This document shows, one piece after another, positions 13,320 to 26,165 of a DNA stretch of 64,000 bases. This DNA comes from Liolophura sinensis (Eukaryota; Mollusca; Polyplacophora; Chitonida; Chitonidae). The DNA is taken from assembly GCF_032854445.1 (NCBI RefSeq), contig NC_088301.1, positions 45,565,116-45,629,115 on the forward strand, written 5' to 3'. The stretch's first letter is position 1. Every line of letters starts with the position of its first letter. The notes beneath the pieces were generated by a model. That model was not told the DNA's origin, ran no database searches, and was given only the letters and a program-made list of their open reading frames with translations. The position numbers and the translations under genes were made by a program.

Positions 13320-13502
13320 CCGATCTGCGACATTCCCTGGTTTCCGACAGTTTAGAAGCATTGTGAATTAGGGGGAATTTCCAGCTTGAGGTGCAGATCT
13401 GCAACTTTCCCTGATTTCCGACAAATGAGAGGAAGTGTTTTAAAATCTGAATCAGGGGAAATCTATTTGACATGCAGATCCGCCACATTCCCGAAAATCA
13501 GA
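13320..13502 (+). repeat. Recurring GATCTGCGACATTCCCTG motif, second cluster
   Basis: Three copies near 13321, 13396 and 13480: CGATCTGCGACATTCCCTGG, AGATCTGCAACTTTCCCTGA and AGATCCGCCACATTCCCGAA. The first two are followed by TTTCCGACA. Spacing is about 75-80 bp, so this is a short diverged tandem array. An open frame crosses it but has no recognisable domain. Confidence 0.6.
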
Positions 13503-14119
13503 TATATAACCAGAAGGCGAGGGCAATTGCTACCTGTCAGTGCACTCTGTCTGCTGTACTTATCTACCTATTATACGTATATCTGGCTTCTTAATCCGAA
13601 ACAATGCTATTTTTTGACAGGTGAATATAGGTCAATAATATCTCTCCTGGCCCATTTTCTTTTTCAAAATCTACGTTTAATGATATCAGTATTTCGTCAA
13701 CAAAAATGTTGCAGAAAATATTTCAAAAAGTTACAAAAATATTTGCTCTTAATGCATGTATGTTCCAAGGGAGGTAATACGTTATGGTAACAATTTACTT
13801 CCTCTGTACACTAAGCTATGGGGCATCGATTTTTATCTGGGGTGTCTGCTGAACAATATTGATCCACCACTTCAGTCCGCAAGGCCTAGCATTTCCAATA
13901 CATACAGGCCGGTAAGAAGCATAAACGTATATAATTACTTTCATTCATCAGGTCTGTGAAAGTGGATCAACATGTTACTCATCCGAAGATAATTTTTTCT
14001 ATCGATTCAATACTGCAATAAAATGTAAGCCTAAATCTTCAGTAATGCAGATATTATATTAGGACTGGTATGATACACGCATATTCGAACAATTACGAAA
14101 AGAAAATTGTTAGGAAAAG

Positions 14120-14265
14120 TTTTTTTTTTTTTTTTGATTGGGGTTTTACGCCGTACTCACTTATACGACGGCGGCCAGCATTATGGTGGGTGGAAACCGG
14201 GCAGAGCCCGGGGGAAACCCACGACCATCCGCATGCTGCTGGAAGACCTTCCCACGAGGAAAAGT
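14120..14265 (-). repeat. tRNA-derived SINE (family 1), 3' part
   Basis: After a 16-base T run comes GATTGGGGTTTTACGCCGT, then CTTATACGACGGCGGCCAGC, the GGTGGGTGGAAACCGGGCAG block and CCACGACCATCCGCATGCTG. This is the conserved central and 3' part of the SINE seen complete at 29185, here on the minus strand and lacking the tRNA-like head. Confidence 0.85.
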
Positions 14266-15699
14266 TTAATTGCATGTAAAATTGTTTTTATACGAAAACC
14301 ATATCAGGAGTTAACAAGAAATTTGCTTCCCCCAAATTCCTAAGCTGACCAAATCTGCACAAACAGCCAATCAGTGTATCTTATTCCGTTCCTACTTGCA
14401 CGTTTCACGACACTTCACATACATGTACACAATATTTTTTGAATCATTGTTAAACGTGCACTCAAGAATGTTGCCCTACTTCGATCAAGTTAACTTGAGT
14501 GTAACCACCGCCCATGATCAGTTACCAGCAAACCTCCTAAATGAGAGCAGCAACTGAACAGCAGAATTCGATGCAAAAACTGGAATGGGTCAGCTAACCT
14601 AAGGGAGATAATTATGGAGATGTTATACTACAATTACTTCCTTTTGTACACCCTTGCCCTTGGAGTAAACAAATTAGCGTTTTTTTTTAGCTTAACGTTT
14701 AGACAATGAACACTCTTTTTGATCCACACTTTAACATATAACAAGATTACCACACAATATCTAGGCTATCTGGCACAAATTTATGAGAAAGAAATATTAT
14801 TTTTAATCCATTCCAAGCTAGCTTTCCTTTTTCTGATGTAACTTTGATTCATAAAGAAATATTTATCTTCCAACTCGTATTTATGCCTGCAAGTTCTCTT
14901 CAAAACTACTGTGTCGAATTAATCTCTGCAAATCAGCCTCCGGTGCTTGTCTTTTTCTCCGTTAGAACTCTGATTTATCAATTCACATTCGCTTCTCCTT
15001 GTCAACAAGATGTCTCCTAAACTACCTGATCAAGTTCTGCGCATTTTGGTTTAAAGCTTTCTGATTATTACCTTAATAAATGATTACAATTTGCCGCCTG
15101 TCTATGTGACCACGTCTTAGTAATTCTGATTGGCTGCAGCTTGTTGAACTAATCTGGTATTATGAATGATACTCTCCTTATGCAGAGGACCGTAACCGTA
15201 AGTACTAGATAACCGGTATGACGGTCCGGTTTAGAGAGACTATATGACTGATTGCAATGAACGGTTTTATAGCATTGTTATAAGAGTTACTGGAGAGGGG
15301 ATATATTCTCTTTGGTTACGAAACGTCGTAAGCTGTGTTAAGGTAATAACGGCTTTCTGTAAGATGTAGCCAAGTTTAACAAAATTGTTGTGTAGGGCCT
15401 GGATGTGGGCGCCTGTACCCTACGTGTTGGGCAACATGTTTGTGACACATTATGAACATGTCTTCTCTCACGTTATCCCCAGAGTGCGTACACCAAGTTT
15501 AGCTGATTCACGCTCGTACCAGGTCACACTAGGTCTCTTTGCACACTTGTACGCAACGAGTTGCCCTGTGTGGTATGTAGTTTATATATCAGTGCCCCGG
15601 CGCGTAAAAAATAAAGTTGCGTTTGCACATAGATAGACTAATGAACTGGTATGACGCAACTTGATATTTTACTTTGATTAATACTCTCACAGAATTCCG

Positions 15700-15880
15700 T
15701 TCAAGTCATGGTGTCAAAGTGTGATTTCAAAGAGTAATAGTTCAAATTTTGACACTGTTAATTATCTTTACCTGTATAGCAATATACAGACGGGGCCTAT
15801 GTATAAGTCGTGTGCATGTTTCGCGGTGTAGAGTTTGTTGGATGCTGTGTTGTGACGATTTCAATCAACGTCATAGGCCT
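15700..15880 (+). repeat. Dispersed repeat family B, copy 1
   Basis: Contains TTTTGACACTGTTAATTATC, TTTACCTGTATAGCAATATAC, GTGTGCATGTTTCGCGGTGTAG and TGTTGTGACGATTTCAATCAA. A parallel diverged copy lies about 500 bp downstream at 16215, and inverse copies at 20219 and 28543. Confidence 0.65.
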
Positions 15881-16214
15881 TCTTCAGTTTCACTGCATTC
15901 ATGCTCATTGTTCATTGGGTTGCTTGAGTTTCTCATTAGTAACATCTGTATGAAATTCTAGGAAACCGTGCTCTTAGCCGTGTACATATAAGTATACCGA
16001 TTGGTATACTCACTTATATACCTGTTCTCTTATCAATACGTATTTATGCAAACTCTTACAAGAGTGATGTTTATCAAACCAAACATTTCTTATTCATTTT
16101 CATCATCTGCGTACAAATCGAACACATCACCTTCGTTGGATTTAAATGAAACTCCAGGCTCTCCAGATGGCACATTTTATCTGGACCTGTGATTGCACAA
16201 AAGCCACAATAACT

Positions 16215-16386
16215 TCCTGTCAAGCCCACTTTACATCAAAGTGCGAAAGTTTTAATTTTCACATTGTAAATTATCCTTACTTGGACAGCAATATACCGAA
16301 GGGTCCTACATATTGCGTGTACATATCTCACCTTGTAGCATTTGCTAGATCATACATGTGTGTTGTGTGACGATTTCAATCAAGGT
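16215..16386 (+). repeat. Dispersed repeat family B, copy 2
   Basis: Follows copy 1 segment by segment: TTTTCACATTGTAAATTATC, CTTACTTGGACAGCAATATAC, GTGTACATATCTCACCTTGTAG and TGTGTGACGATTTCAATCAA. Its flanks differ from those of copy 1. Confidence 0.65.
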
Positions 16387-16499
16387 AGAAGTTAATACAA
16401 TAAAAACTAGTGTGTTAAGGATATTCTATCAAACGCCTTCACTTCAAATTTATTAAATTGTACAAGAGTACATAGTTCTGTTGTAAGTAAAATATGAAA

Positions 16500-16760
16500 G
16501 GAGTGTCCAAAATCTCGAGCACTATGCTTCATTATTGTCTAATTCCGCTTAGCCCCGGGGTTATAGGGACCGTATGCTGTTGGTGCTGAATAAGGCCGCC
16601 ACGGTGGACATGCAAACAGCTGCAATCAAAGCACAACTCCGATACATAGTTTGATTAACGACAATTTATGAACTAGCATGGTGTACAATTTGGATATTGA
16701 TTTAGGCTAATTCATTCGCCCAGAACGTTCTTTGCGCGTGTCCGTCATCACAACAAAACG
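16500..16760 (+). repeat. Dispersed repeat related to 11400-11580
   Basis: Holds GAGCACTATGCTTCATTATT, TGTCTAATTCCGCTTA, TGCAATCAAAGCACAACT, GATTAACGACAATTTATGA and GCGCGTGTCCGTCATCAC, matching the order of blocks at 11400-11580. Confidence 0.5.
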
Positions 16761-18230
16761 CCTTGACGGCTTTAGTCATAATTTCTTACTTTAAATACTT
16801 TCTCTAAATTCTTAGGGGGATGTATGTTGTACGTTGTTTTAGAAACTGAACTTGCCATTATTGACCCAGAACATACATTACATTGGACGGCTATAATGCA
16901 CAAATCTCTGTTCCAAGGCCTAGATTCAGAAATGTGATCATGGTTTGCGTGGCAACACATGAACAACATGTTGTGTATGAAATAAGGCAGGTTTAAATGT
17001 TGTCCATGCATAATGTCACGTTATGACAAAACCATAGCTTTGTATCTTATACCCTTACTGCCACGTTCTGAAACAATCTCACTAAGTTCAAGTCGCTAAC
17101 AATATAGATCTGAAGGAAAGCCAAACTTAGCCAGTTCACTTTTGGACCAATCAAAATCTGGCGAAGCGAAGTCGAAGAACCTTAACGTAAGCAAATCTAT
17201 ATTACCATATTTTCTTTTATGCATCTGCCAATACAAACGCTGATCAATATTTATTCTATATGTCGGCATCAATAATGATATCCCAGCAACTTTGTGGGCT
17301 CTGAAAAGGGCAGCTGTAAATCTTCTGCTGCGGCTATAGCACTGAAAAACCAAAGTTGACGAGATGAGCACAGGTGAGGTCGTCGATGTTGCAGCTCAGT
17401 AGATATCACAGTTGTATTCCCCTTGAGAATAAATTCCGTACATCTGCGACGAATAATCCACAGCCACGGTAAATCCACACCAAACGAATCACTTCCATAT
17501 ATAAGCTTCTTTCCGTAAGAAGGAATATATATTCCACACACTTTTAAAGCACAGGGCGATCACTCGCCACGCTGCATTTTCCAGAGAAGCACACACACAT
17601 ATTATAGTGTGAAATTACCAGATATTTAAAATGCATTACACATGCCTGGTAATATAACACACAAACTTTTATGACCACATAATGGACATATAAAACACAT
17701 GCTCTGCAGCACCAGAGCTAATACTCCATATGCAAGTCATGGAATACAAGTAAAACTCCAAAGCGAACACTCCACATCCGTTGTAAATCCAGAGGAATGG
17801 AGCACTCCAGTCGACCTGAAACTTTTGGGAATTTCCCCACCCATGCTCACTTCGTCAACTTTGTTATTTTTATCAAACGCATCAGTGCATAACAGATTGT
17901 TATTTCTTTAACGAGCCTGCTACAATCTCGATGGGATATCATCTAAAGAATACATCATGAACTAATGGTTTTGCAAATGGCATGGCCATATTACTCCACT
18001 TTATCAAATAAACTCCGTCTGAGAGACTTAAAAAAGATCGATAGGTGATTTTCAATGTATGCGTTTTAAAGGTATTCATGAACACCTTGGAGATGTTGGC
18101 GTGTTGAGCACATGTAAGCAAACTGTCCGCGCGTCCTCGAGATTCATATGTGTAGAGGGCAGGAAGAGGTGCTCCTGCAAACTACACACTAAATAGAATA
18201 CTACCACAGATTCCTAAGCCAAGAGGAAAT
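16760..18230. other. Intergenic, no supported gene
   Basis: Two overlapping minus-strand open frames of about 90 codons (17096-17541) are present but have no recognisable domain or paired splice sites. Otherwise I see no feature. Confidence 0.4.
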
Positions 18231-18239
18231 TGCCGCACA

Positions 18240-18900
18240 TCAGCAAGGCGATGATTCTGCTTGACTCTTCCACGAATACACTGGAACCACAAATTGGTGA
18301 TGGTAGTACAGAGCGACTTTATTTTACTCTTCCACGAATGTACCGGAACCACACATTGCTGATGGCAGTAAAGAACGATTTTAATCGCTCTTCCACGAAT
18401 ATACTGGAACCACAAATTGTTTATGGTAACACAGAGCGACTCCACTTTTCCCATGAATATACTGGAACCACAAATTGCTTACGGTAACACAGATCGATTT
18501 TTATATGCTCTTCCATGAATATACTGGAACCACAAATTGCTTATGGTAACACAGAGCAATTTTACTCCACTTTTCCATGAATATACTGGAACCACAAATT
18601 GCTTACGGTAACACAGAGCGATTTTTATAGGCTCTTCCATGAATATACTGGAACCACAAATTGCTTATGGTAACACAGAGCGATTTTACTCCACTCTTCC
18701 ATGAATATACTGCAACCAGAAATTGTTCGCTGAAATCAGAGCGATTTTGAATCACTCTTCAACGAATATACTGGAACCACAAATTGCTCGTGGCAATGCA
18801 AAGCAATTTCATCTACTCTTACAGAATATACTGGAACCACAAATTGCTCAAGGCAATACCAAGTGATTTTACTTGACTCCTAATTCCACGAATATAACGA
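18240..18900 (+). repeat. 62-bp minisatellite with local dimer structure
   Basis: About 10 copies built on GAATATACTGGAACCACAAA, TTGCTTATGGTAACACAGAG, CGATTTTACT and CCACTCTTCCAT. Starts at 18455, 18517, 18579, 18641 and 18703 are exactly 62 bp apart. Within that stretch copies alternate between two spacer types (TTTACTCCACTTTTCC versus TTTTATAGGCTCTTCC), a 124-bp dimer. Outer copies are more diverged, with a last trace near 19005. Confidence 0.92.
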
Positions 18901-19029
18901 AAACACAAACTGCTCACGTAATCCAGAGCGATTTTGCTTCACTTTTCCACGAAAAGAAAAACACTATTTGCACAAAATTGGTTTTAATTTGCACTTCCAA
19001 GAATATACTGGAACCATATTTACCGACAC

Positions 19030-20215
19030 GAAAGCCAGTACATTCCGCACACATGGAATGAATGATCACAAGCTTACATTTATCCCGGATATATCACACA
19101 TCCGCAGTTTTCCTCCCGTCCAATGAGCTCAACACTGCCGTATGCACATGCTGTATATGTAGACACCGGTGTCTTTGATGATTCGCCAACGAATGCTCAA
19201 CACGTCAACGTCTCCCATGTGCTTTTGCATGTAATCATTAAAACGGAAATGTATATACGCCTACCAAGGCCTCAGATTTACAAGTCTCTCAGACAGATTT
19301 AGTTAGCTTATGTCCCTTTCTCTAAACGTCGTGAGCAATGCATTTTCAACAAGAAAATCATTATCATTGTCTAGCAAAGATAATCTATCCGGTTTTGTAT
19401 AAGCTATAAATATTATTTGGTAAATGTATGGTAATGCATGTTTTAAAGATATGTTTCATGTTTGATTTGTCAAAAACGTTGCAAACTATGTTTAAGTCGA
19501 ACTGCATCTTAATAGTCTCTCTATCCATTAAGCTGAATGACATCCTACAAAGGAAGTGTGGTTGATTCTGGAGTATTCCTGGTGTTTAAACAATAAACCA
19601 TCAATCAGCTTCATATGCATGTGAAACGGCGGGTATCCTCCATCAACAATGTGTATGTGAGGAAGACATTATTACTTTACTTTTATCTAATTTACACATT
19701 GACGTCTAGGCCACGAAACAGACATTCGTATACAAGTCGTCAATCAGAATGGACGTACCGGGTCAATAATCGCTGGATCAATTTCCAAAACAACGCTCTA
19801 CACATATGAAACAACTAAGAAGATATACAAAGTAAGAAACTACGACGGATTTATGCCAACAAAAGCAGTAAACGGTTTTCAATGTTGCCGGAGATACGCA
19901 TGGTATGGGGCGCATGATTTAATCTGTATCCATATCGTGTCCCAGGTTAGCTCATAAGATGTTCATCAATCTATGTATCTCAGTTGTGCTTTGCCTGAAA
20001 CTTCTTACCTATTTAACGCTGGCATTGTATATTGTACACAATGCATACATACAGGCAAAATTATGTAACAAAGCACCATTAGTTCTGGACAATCCTCCCA
20101 AATGTGCATACAAGAAACCTGTACTCCTTTTAAAAGTTAAGACTCTCTGGCTGAAGACGTTTGATGTAAATTACATATTATAGTGTTCGTTAGTAACAAA
20201 CGTTCACGTAAAAAA
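19030..20215. other. Intergenic, nothing recognised
   Basis: No exon, RNA gene or clear repeat was identified. The open frames here are short and lack features. Confidence 0.35.
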
Positions 20216-20218
20216 GTA

Positions 20219-20340
20219 ATCGTCACACAACCATCTATAGCAAATGCTGGTCATAAAAGACTAGACGTGCACAACATAAAAGCTTACAGCATATGCAGGA
20301 ACATTCGTTACATTGCTATCCAAGTAACGAAAATTAACAG
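20219..20340 (-). repeat. Dispersed repeat family B, inverse copy
   Basis: TCGTCACACAACCATCTATA and GCAAATGCTGG are the reverse complement of the 3' end of the 16215 copy (TAGCATTTGCTAGA...TGTGTGACGA). Only part of the element is clear. Confidence 0.45.
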
Positions 20341-20735
20341 TATGAAAATTTAAACTATTTCCCAACAGTACAGATGTTCTTTATAAACCGTGTCAGATTC
20401 TGAATTTATCGGTTGCGTGTGACCATTTGTTAACCCAGTATATAATATTGTCGTCGCTGCTCTGGTTTTACTGTAATCTTTTATACTTTGCAAATCGATT
20501 ATATTGAGTATATGTACACGCAAGATGCACCATCTGGACAGTCTGTAATCTTTAAATCCAATGAAGATGCATACATTTCTTTCACAGCCTTATCCATATA
20601 AGGGTTGCTGGTAGTATTTAAAGCAAAATGTCGTCAGTATAGAGAAGTAAATGGGATGGTGCGAGCTTGAAAAAGATTACGGTTAAATATCCTCTGTGTG
20701 TTGTCGTTTTCATAAATACGACAACGGTATGGACA

Positions 20736-20965
20736 CTTAGGGTTTAACGTCGTACTTAACAATATAAATCGTTATATGACGACGCGGAGCCATTAGGCGT
20801 GTGTACATAGATGTATACTGTATCTTCATGTGGCAGGGCGAGTTCAAGTCGTCGAAATGCTGCCGTCACTGAAATATCGTGCCGCGAGCACCACCCACTC
20901 TAATTATATTGACACAGGTCCAACCAGTCCTGTTTCCTAGCTCTAGCCTCTTAGTGCCAAGAGGA
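20736..20965 (-). repeat. SINE family 2, diverged copy
   Basis: Begins TTAGGGTTTAACGTCGTACT, then ATATGACGACGCGG, a GTGGCAGGGCGAGTTC segment and ATTATATTGACACAGGTCCA. The first part parallels the fuller copy at 34131, and the last part parallels 46965. The tRNA-like head is lost. Confidence 0.6.
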
Positions 20966-23900
20966 GGCATTGTATGAATATATACATACATATATATGTG
21001 TGTGTGTGTGTGTTGAAAGAAGGTTATCATTGCACAGTATTTATGAATCTAAACGTCATCCGACATTCGTATACTGCTCGTAATATATAACGAGGTGTTC
21101 CTCATGTGTAAGAATGTGCAAAAAATAGTGGGTGATTATTTACGAGAGAAAATAAAATAGCAATAACCTGATCATTCAATGTTTATTAATACTCAGTGAC
21201 ATCATGTAATGCATGTTCAAAGTAACTAAACTTATCTTTATGTTGAAGTGGGATATTTTTTTTATGAAAGTTATTTGTCTACTCATTTTTAAATTAATCC
21301 ACACATTGCTTTTTTCAAACTATTAAGGGACCAAAATTTGTGTTTATTTCGTATAAATCAGAGTTTTCCCAAGGTATGTCGAAGGTTTATGCTAATGGTT
21401 TTAACATAAAGCAAGTAGCAATACAAATATATAATATTGCGTATACCTGTATACATGCTTTCAGCAATTGCTACATATTTATCTTCTTTTGTCCCGGATC
21501 TGATACAGTCATTAATTAGTAAGGGGCGTGTCATATTTTCTCATGCAGTGTATCCGGGTAAATAATCAACCTCTCTGGTGTATATTAGGGAAAGCCGAGT
21601 GACACAATAGCTTTTTGGGATGCGGGGTTTATAGAAAGACATTTGATTTGTCGACAATATTAACCGTTTAATTAGGATGTAGTGACTTTATATTGTGTAG
21701 AAACAGTTCCTTTTACTCATGAATAGTTCACTTCCTTCAATCTTTATCCTGGTTCCCCACAGTTAATCCCCTGCATTAAACATGCAGCCAGTAAACCCCA
21801 CAGCTATGTAGATTTGCATAATGTTGAGCCTTCACATAGTGAATGTTAACTGTGTTGGACTACAGAAGTGTCTTTTCTTCTTGATTATATACCATCTGGA
21901 TGATAACTGTACATGAATAACCATGTGCTGGATAGCCCAACGGCATGTGCAAAAGTGAAATTCAAATTCATCCCAGGGGAGACAGACTCTGAAGCCGGTC
22001 ATAATTTATTCATAGCGCTACGACACGGTTAACTTTCCCGAGTCCAAACATTGTCATACCGAATGGAGACCATCCTTCACAAACCCATAAAAGATATGTT
22101 ATGTTGAGAAAAATCAGGACTTGAGAAGCAATTATCTCTCTCTGTCGCAAGACTGTCCCATTCCATTAATTTACAGCATACGACTTGGCGTAGGGTGGCC
22201 AGAGTGCGTCAGTCAAAACCGATCGATAAATACAATTATGGTTTGACCAGGCATGTACGTTGTTCCTGGAACCCTGTACCCAGATTTGAGAGGTGTTTGA
22301 AGAAAAACTTTAATATATGAATTTAACATCGGAATAGTACAACTATGTGAACTTTTTTCTAAGTTGAATGCTACTTATTTTCTGTCAGAAACCTAATTAA
22401 ACTCAACCATGTCTTCTGAATTAGAGAGCTATTTGAACTGCATTTATCTTAAAGTCACGCGGTATACAATCTTAGCATGCCTCAACAACAAATGTGCATC
22501 AGTATTAATTCGTCGCCTCGTAACGTTTGTGTGTGGAATGCAGAGCGACCCATGACAATACATTAAATGAATCAAACAGAAAACCAAACAAGTAACGATA
22601 GCTCCGTAGCTGAACAAATTCATTTTGGTGTGTATAGCTAACACATTTAACGTGTATACTCGTATATAAGCTCACCGGTACCTTAAACTCGTCTCTCCAA
22701 CAGGACATTCGACACTGAGAAATATCTGTTATAACCGTGCGGGAATGTTTGTGCTCTGCTTACAAGCTATACCTCATGCTTCATCCTCACAGTAGATATT
22801 TACTTCACGTTTTTGTCATGCAAGATTGTCTTCGTCTTTTGTATTGTATATATATATATTTTGGTGAAAATTTGAAAACATTGAATTTTCGATGTGTACA
22901 GAACGACTGTAAGTTCTCTCTGTACTTTTTTGTAACCCTGACAGAAACATTCCCCTACAAATGTCTGTCGGTGGCAACATTTGGAATTTATGTGGCCGTC
23001 TTATTGACGTCACATGCAAGGTATTAGTTTTGGTGGATGGCATCGATTTTAGATTCCCGGAGAGCAGGCACTCGGCGTGTATAGTCTATGGGTAGGCCTA
23101 GCTATAGTATAGCTTATATAGGCCTACGCACCGTGCGCTTAGTTTCATATACATTGGGAACCCCCTGATCATGCTGGTACTATCCCGATGAAATATTCAA
23201 AATGTAACACTTCTACTTTCTGGATGCAGTATGCATGCTTGTATATAATTTTCTTGGTAATATACGCAGAAATATAGGGTTGATTCCTGAAGAGTAACCA
23301 GCTATAAACACAAAACCACATGTCTGAATAGGCGTATCTCTACATAAATCTCCAGTATTCATGAATATCACGAGTGGTTATGAAATTACATTTCCCTGAG
23401 CTTTGTATAGATCATCATTTGGTGTTGCTGACCCTTGTCTGGGTACTTAGACCGGACATATTTGTGCACAAATCCAGAGAAGCTAATATTAGTCTAAACT
23501 ATTAAGCTCTACCGGGGAATACATGGAAGGTTTGCGGCCGTAGGCCAATCGGTTTTTCACTGTTTCTGCAGAATCTTGCGATGACATTTGCCAGATGTCT
23601 ACGACACAAGACACATGATACACAAGTTACATGTTCATTACTCAGAGGATGACAAACCCCTTTGCGATGGCGTAATTACAATACGGTATATATATATCGC
23701 TTATTTAATTGTACCACACCAGAATGATTGCAAATTTGTACTGGATATACCTGGACAGGTCACGTGCACGTTTATTGCCCATCACGTGACCAGTCTCATC
23801 GAGTCTAGTGTTATAACCTGGGCCTTGTAAGATCTGCGCCTATAGCACTCGTAATAAACTGCTCAGACGCATATAGATAACATCTGCTATCTATGAAGGG

Positions 23901-25300
23901 CAGAGATCGGACAGAGTTGTATTCCTCGCGGCTTGTACACATGCAGCTGTTAATCTCTCTCTCTCCCTACATGCATATACATTTGTACTTATACACGGTA
24001 TAATTCTACAAATGTTTGTTGTTTTTAGCTGTTGCATTATTTAAATACCTATTTTAACATGATAAGTTTTAAACACCATTAATGTAAATAAATAAATATA
24101 TAAAGATTATTGGATAGGCCACAGGTTGCCATTATCTGCCCATAGTAGTCGATATGCCATTTCAAAAATATAGAGGCAAGAATCGGCCAAGTTTGACAAA
24201 TGCCTCGAGCCATATTTGCATAGGGAAGAAACGCCCATGTGACTACAAGAATCACTTTATTATTTGAATCCAAAGAATAAGTATACTATCACATCAATGT
24301 TCTCTGGTAGTCTTAATGTTCTCCATGCTGTAGTCTTTGACATTAATTACACGATATTAATAGTTTAAATCCTTGTGGCCTCAAACATGTTGGTATATCA
24401 GATTTTATACAGACAGAAGTGGGTTTTACCTGTAAGCAACGCTGTCATGGTAGACGGGGGAGGGGTGGGGGGGGGGGCTATAGTGTGGTGCATATCTGTA
24501 CGGTTTGTGCATTAGATGGGGAGGGAAGAGGGTATTTCTGGTGCTTGTCCAATGCTGTATAATGCTCAATCTCGAATGCCTTTGGAATGGTTTTGTGGAG
24601 TGCTATATAAATTCAGTATTGATCACCAGGGTTACTGGTGATCCGGCTTGGTCGTCATTGATTCAGACTCAGATAAGTACTTTTACTGAAGGATAGGTTT
24701 ACCCCCGATATTAAAGATTACAGTCTGCTTGCTAAAATTACCATAGTTGTTTTCACACAAGCTGGAGAATTGAGCCTGTAACATGGCCACATGCCTCTCT
24801 CAGTTGTCTGGATGAATTTTCAATCAAATTGAATACATGTCAATAATTATAGAACATCTAGTATATACTGAAAAATGGTTACAAAGGGTAAAATATACCC
24901 TTAAGCTCATTATAAACAGGTGAATCACAATGAACAATTAATTCGCTGTGTAGTGAATTATCTGTCAATAACAAACAACTACACCCATCACATGTTGTGA
25001 CAAATATGCAGCAGTCTTCATAGGAAATTAGGAAAGAATGTAAAAATGTCGACAAAACCGGACTAGACTGCAGAGTTTTTAGTCGAATATCTCTCGGAGT
25101 TTGTGTTGCTATATGAAGACGTGAACAATGGCTTTCTTGATATACCTGATGGTACGGGTTATGCTTTTCTAAAGCCAGCGAGTCAGGAAAGGTGACTGGT
25201 TTCTCATTGTTAACACAATTATGACTGCACGCTCTGGTAGTGCGGGCTTATCAGTAAACCTCTATTACAGGTTTTTGTTTACTCTTTCAAGGTACATGTT
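20965..25300. other. Intergenic, no gene seen
   Basis: Includes a short TATATG(TG)n run at about 20990-21014, a CTCT run near 23956-23967 and a G-rich stretch at 24455-24478 (noted separately). No paired splice sites around a convincing frame were found on either strand. Confidence 0.35.
24455..24478 (+). other. G-rich tract, possible G-quadruplex
   Basis: Runs GGGGGAGGGGTGGGGGGGGG: at least three long G runs separated by single bases. Strand-specific quadruplex potential is an inference from base composition only. Confidence 0.5.
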
Positions 25301-25304
25301 GTAT

Positions 25305-25434
25305 CTATTTCGTTAGCTTTGTATGCTGAAATGTTCGGGAACTTGTGCAATTTTTCTGATATGACTTACCTATTTCGTTAGCTTTGTATGCTGAAATGTT
25401 CGGGAACTTGTGCAATTTTTCTGATATGACTTAC
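25305..25434. repeat. Exact 65-bp tandem duplication
   Basis: The segment starting CTATTTCGTTAGCTTTGTAT and ending TTCTGATATGACTTAC occurs at 25305-25369 and again at 25370-25434 with no difference that I can see. It is a very recent duplication or an assembly artefact. Confidence 0.93.
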
Positions 25435-25991
25435 CTTCAATATGTCTCAGTTGAGACCAAAGGATATTTTAAAAACGACCTTGTAAAGTTAAAAAGGAAG
25501 GAAGGGTGGGTGGTCTTTCTTTGAAAAGTGTGTAAACTTTGTTGATCTCAGTTCAATCTCTTTTAATAATTTAAAGGTGCTTCCATCTTGGCTACTTTTC
25601 AAATTTGTAAACAAATTTGCAAACCCCTAAAAAAGCGAAAATAATGTCTCTTTGTGTTTTTTTTTTCTCTTCAAATAAGAGAAAATACAACTAAGGAAGG
25701 AATATTTTCGCAATTCAACTTGAGTGCAAATTTGAAAGGTTCTTACAACAATAAGAGATGTTGGACATGAACAATAACATTCTTTATTTCGATAATGAAA
25801 TTCCACAGAGAACTTACATTATTTTTCTGTTTATGTTAAAGCAGGTTTTAGGACAAGTAACAGAGCAGGTATCAAAGAACACTGATACCAGCACTGCTGC
25901 CTGCATAAAAACTTGCTGTACATAAACTAAGCCCATACATTTATAGAGTAATCCAGTTAAATGGGCCTTGCAGTCTTCAGCTTGCAACAGT

Positions 25992-26165
25992 CGGGTCTTC
26001 TTCATCATGATGTTTTATCTCTCACATAAAGGGCAGGGTCTTCTTCATCAGGATGTTTTGTCTCACATAACAGGTGGGGTCTTCTTAATCATGATATTTT
26101 GTCTCGCACATAAAAGGTCTGGTCTTTTTTTTCATGATGTTTTGCCTCAAATAAAAAGTCGGGCC
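25992..26165. repeat. About 43-bp minisatellite, four copies
   Basis: Four copies of GGGTCTTCTTCATCATGATG followed by TTTTGTCTCACATAAA(A)GG, with substitutions and small indels. Confidence 0.85.

Noticed and set aside
17096..17541. Two overlapping minus-strand frames of about 90 codons
   Set aside because: No domain, signal peptide or paired splice sites; both are readable only by chance in this stretch.
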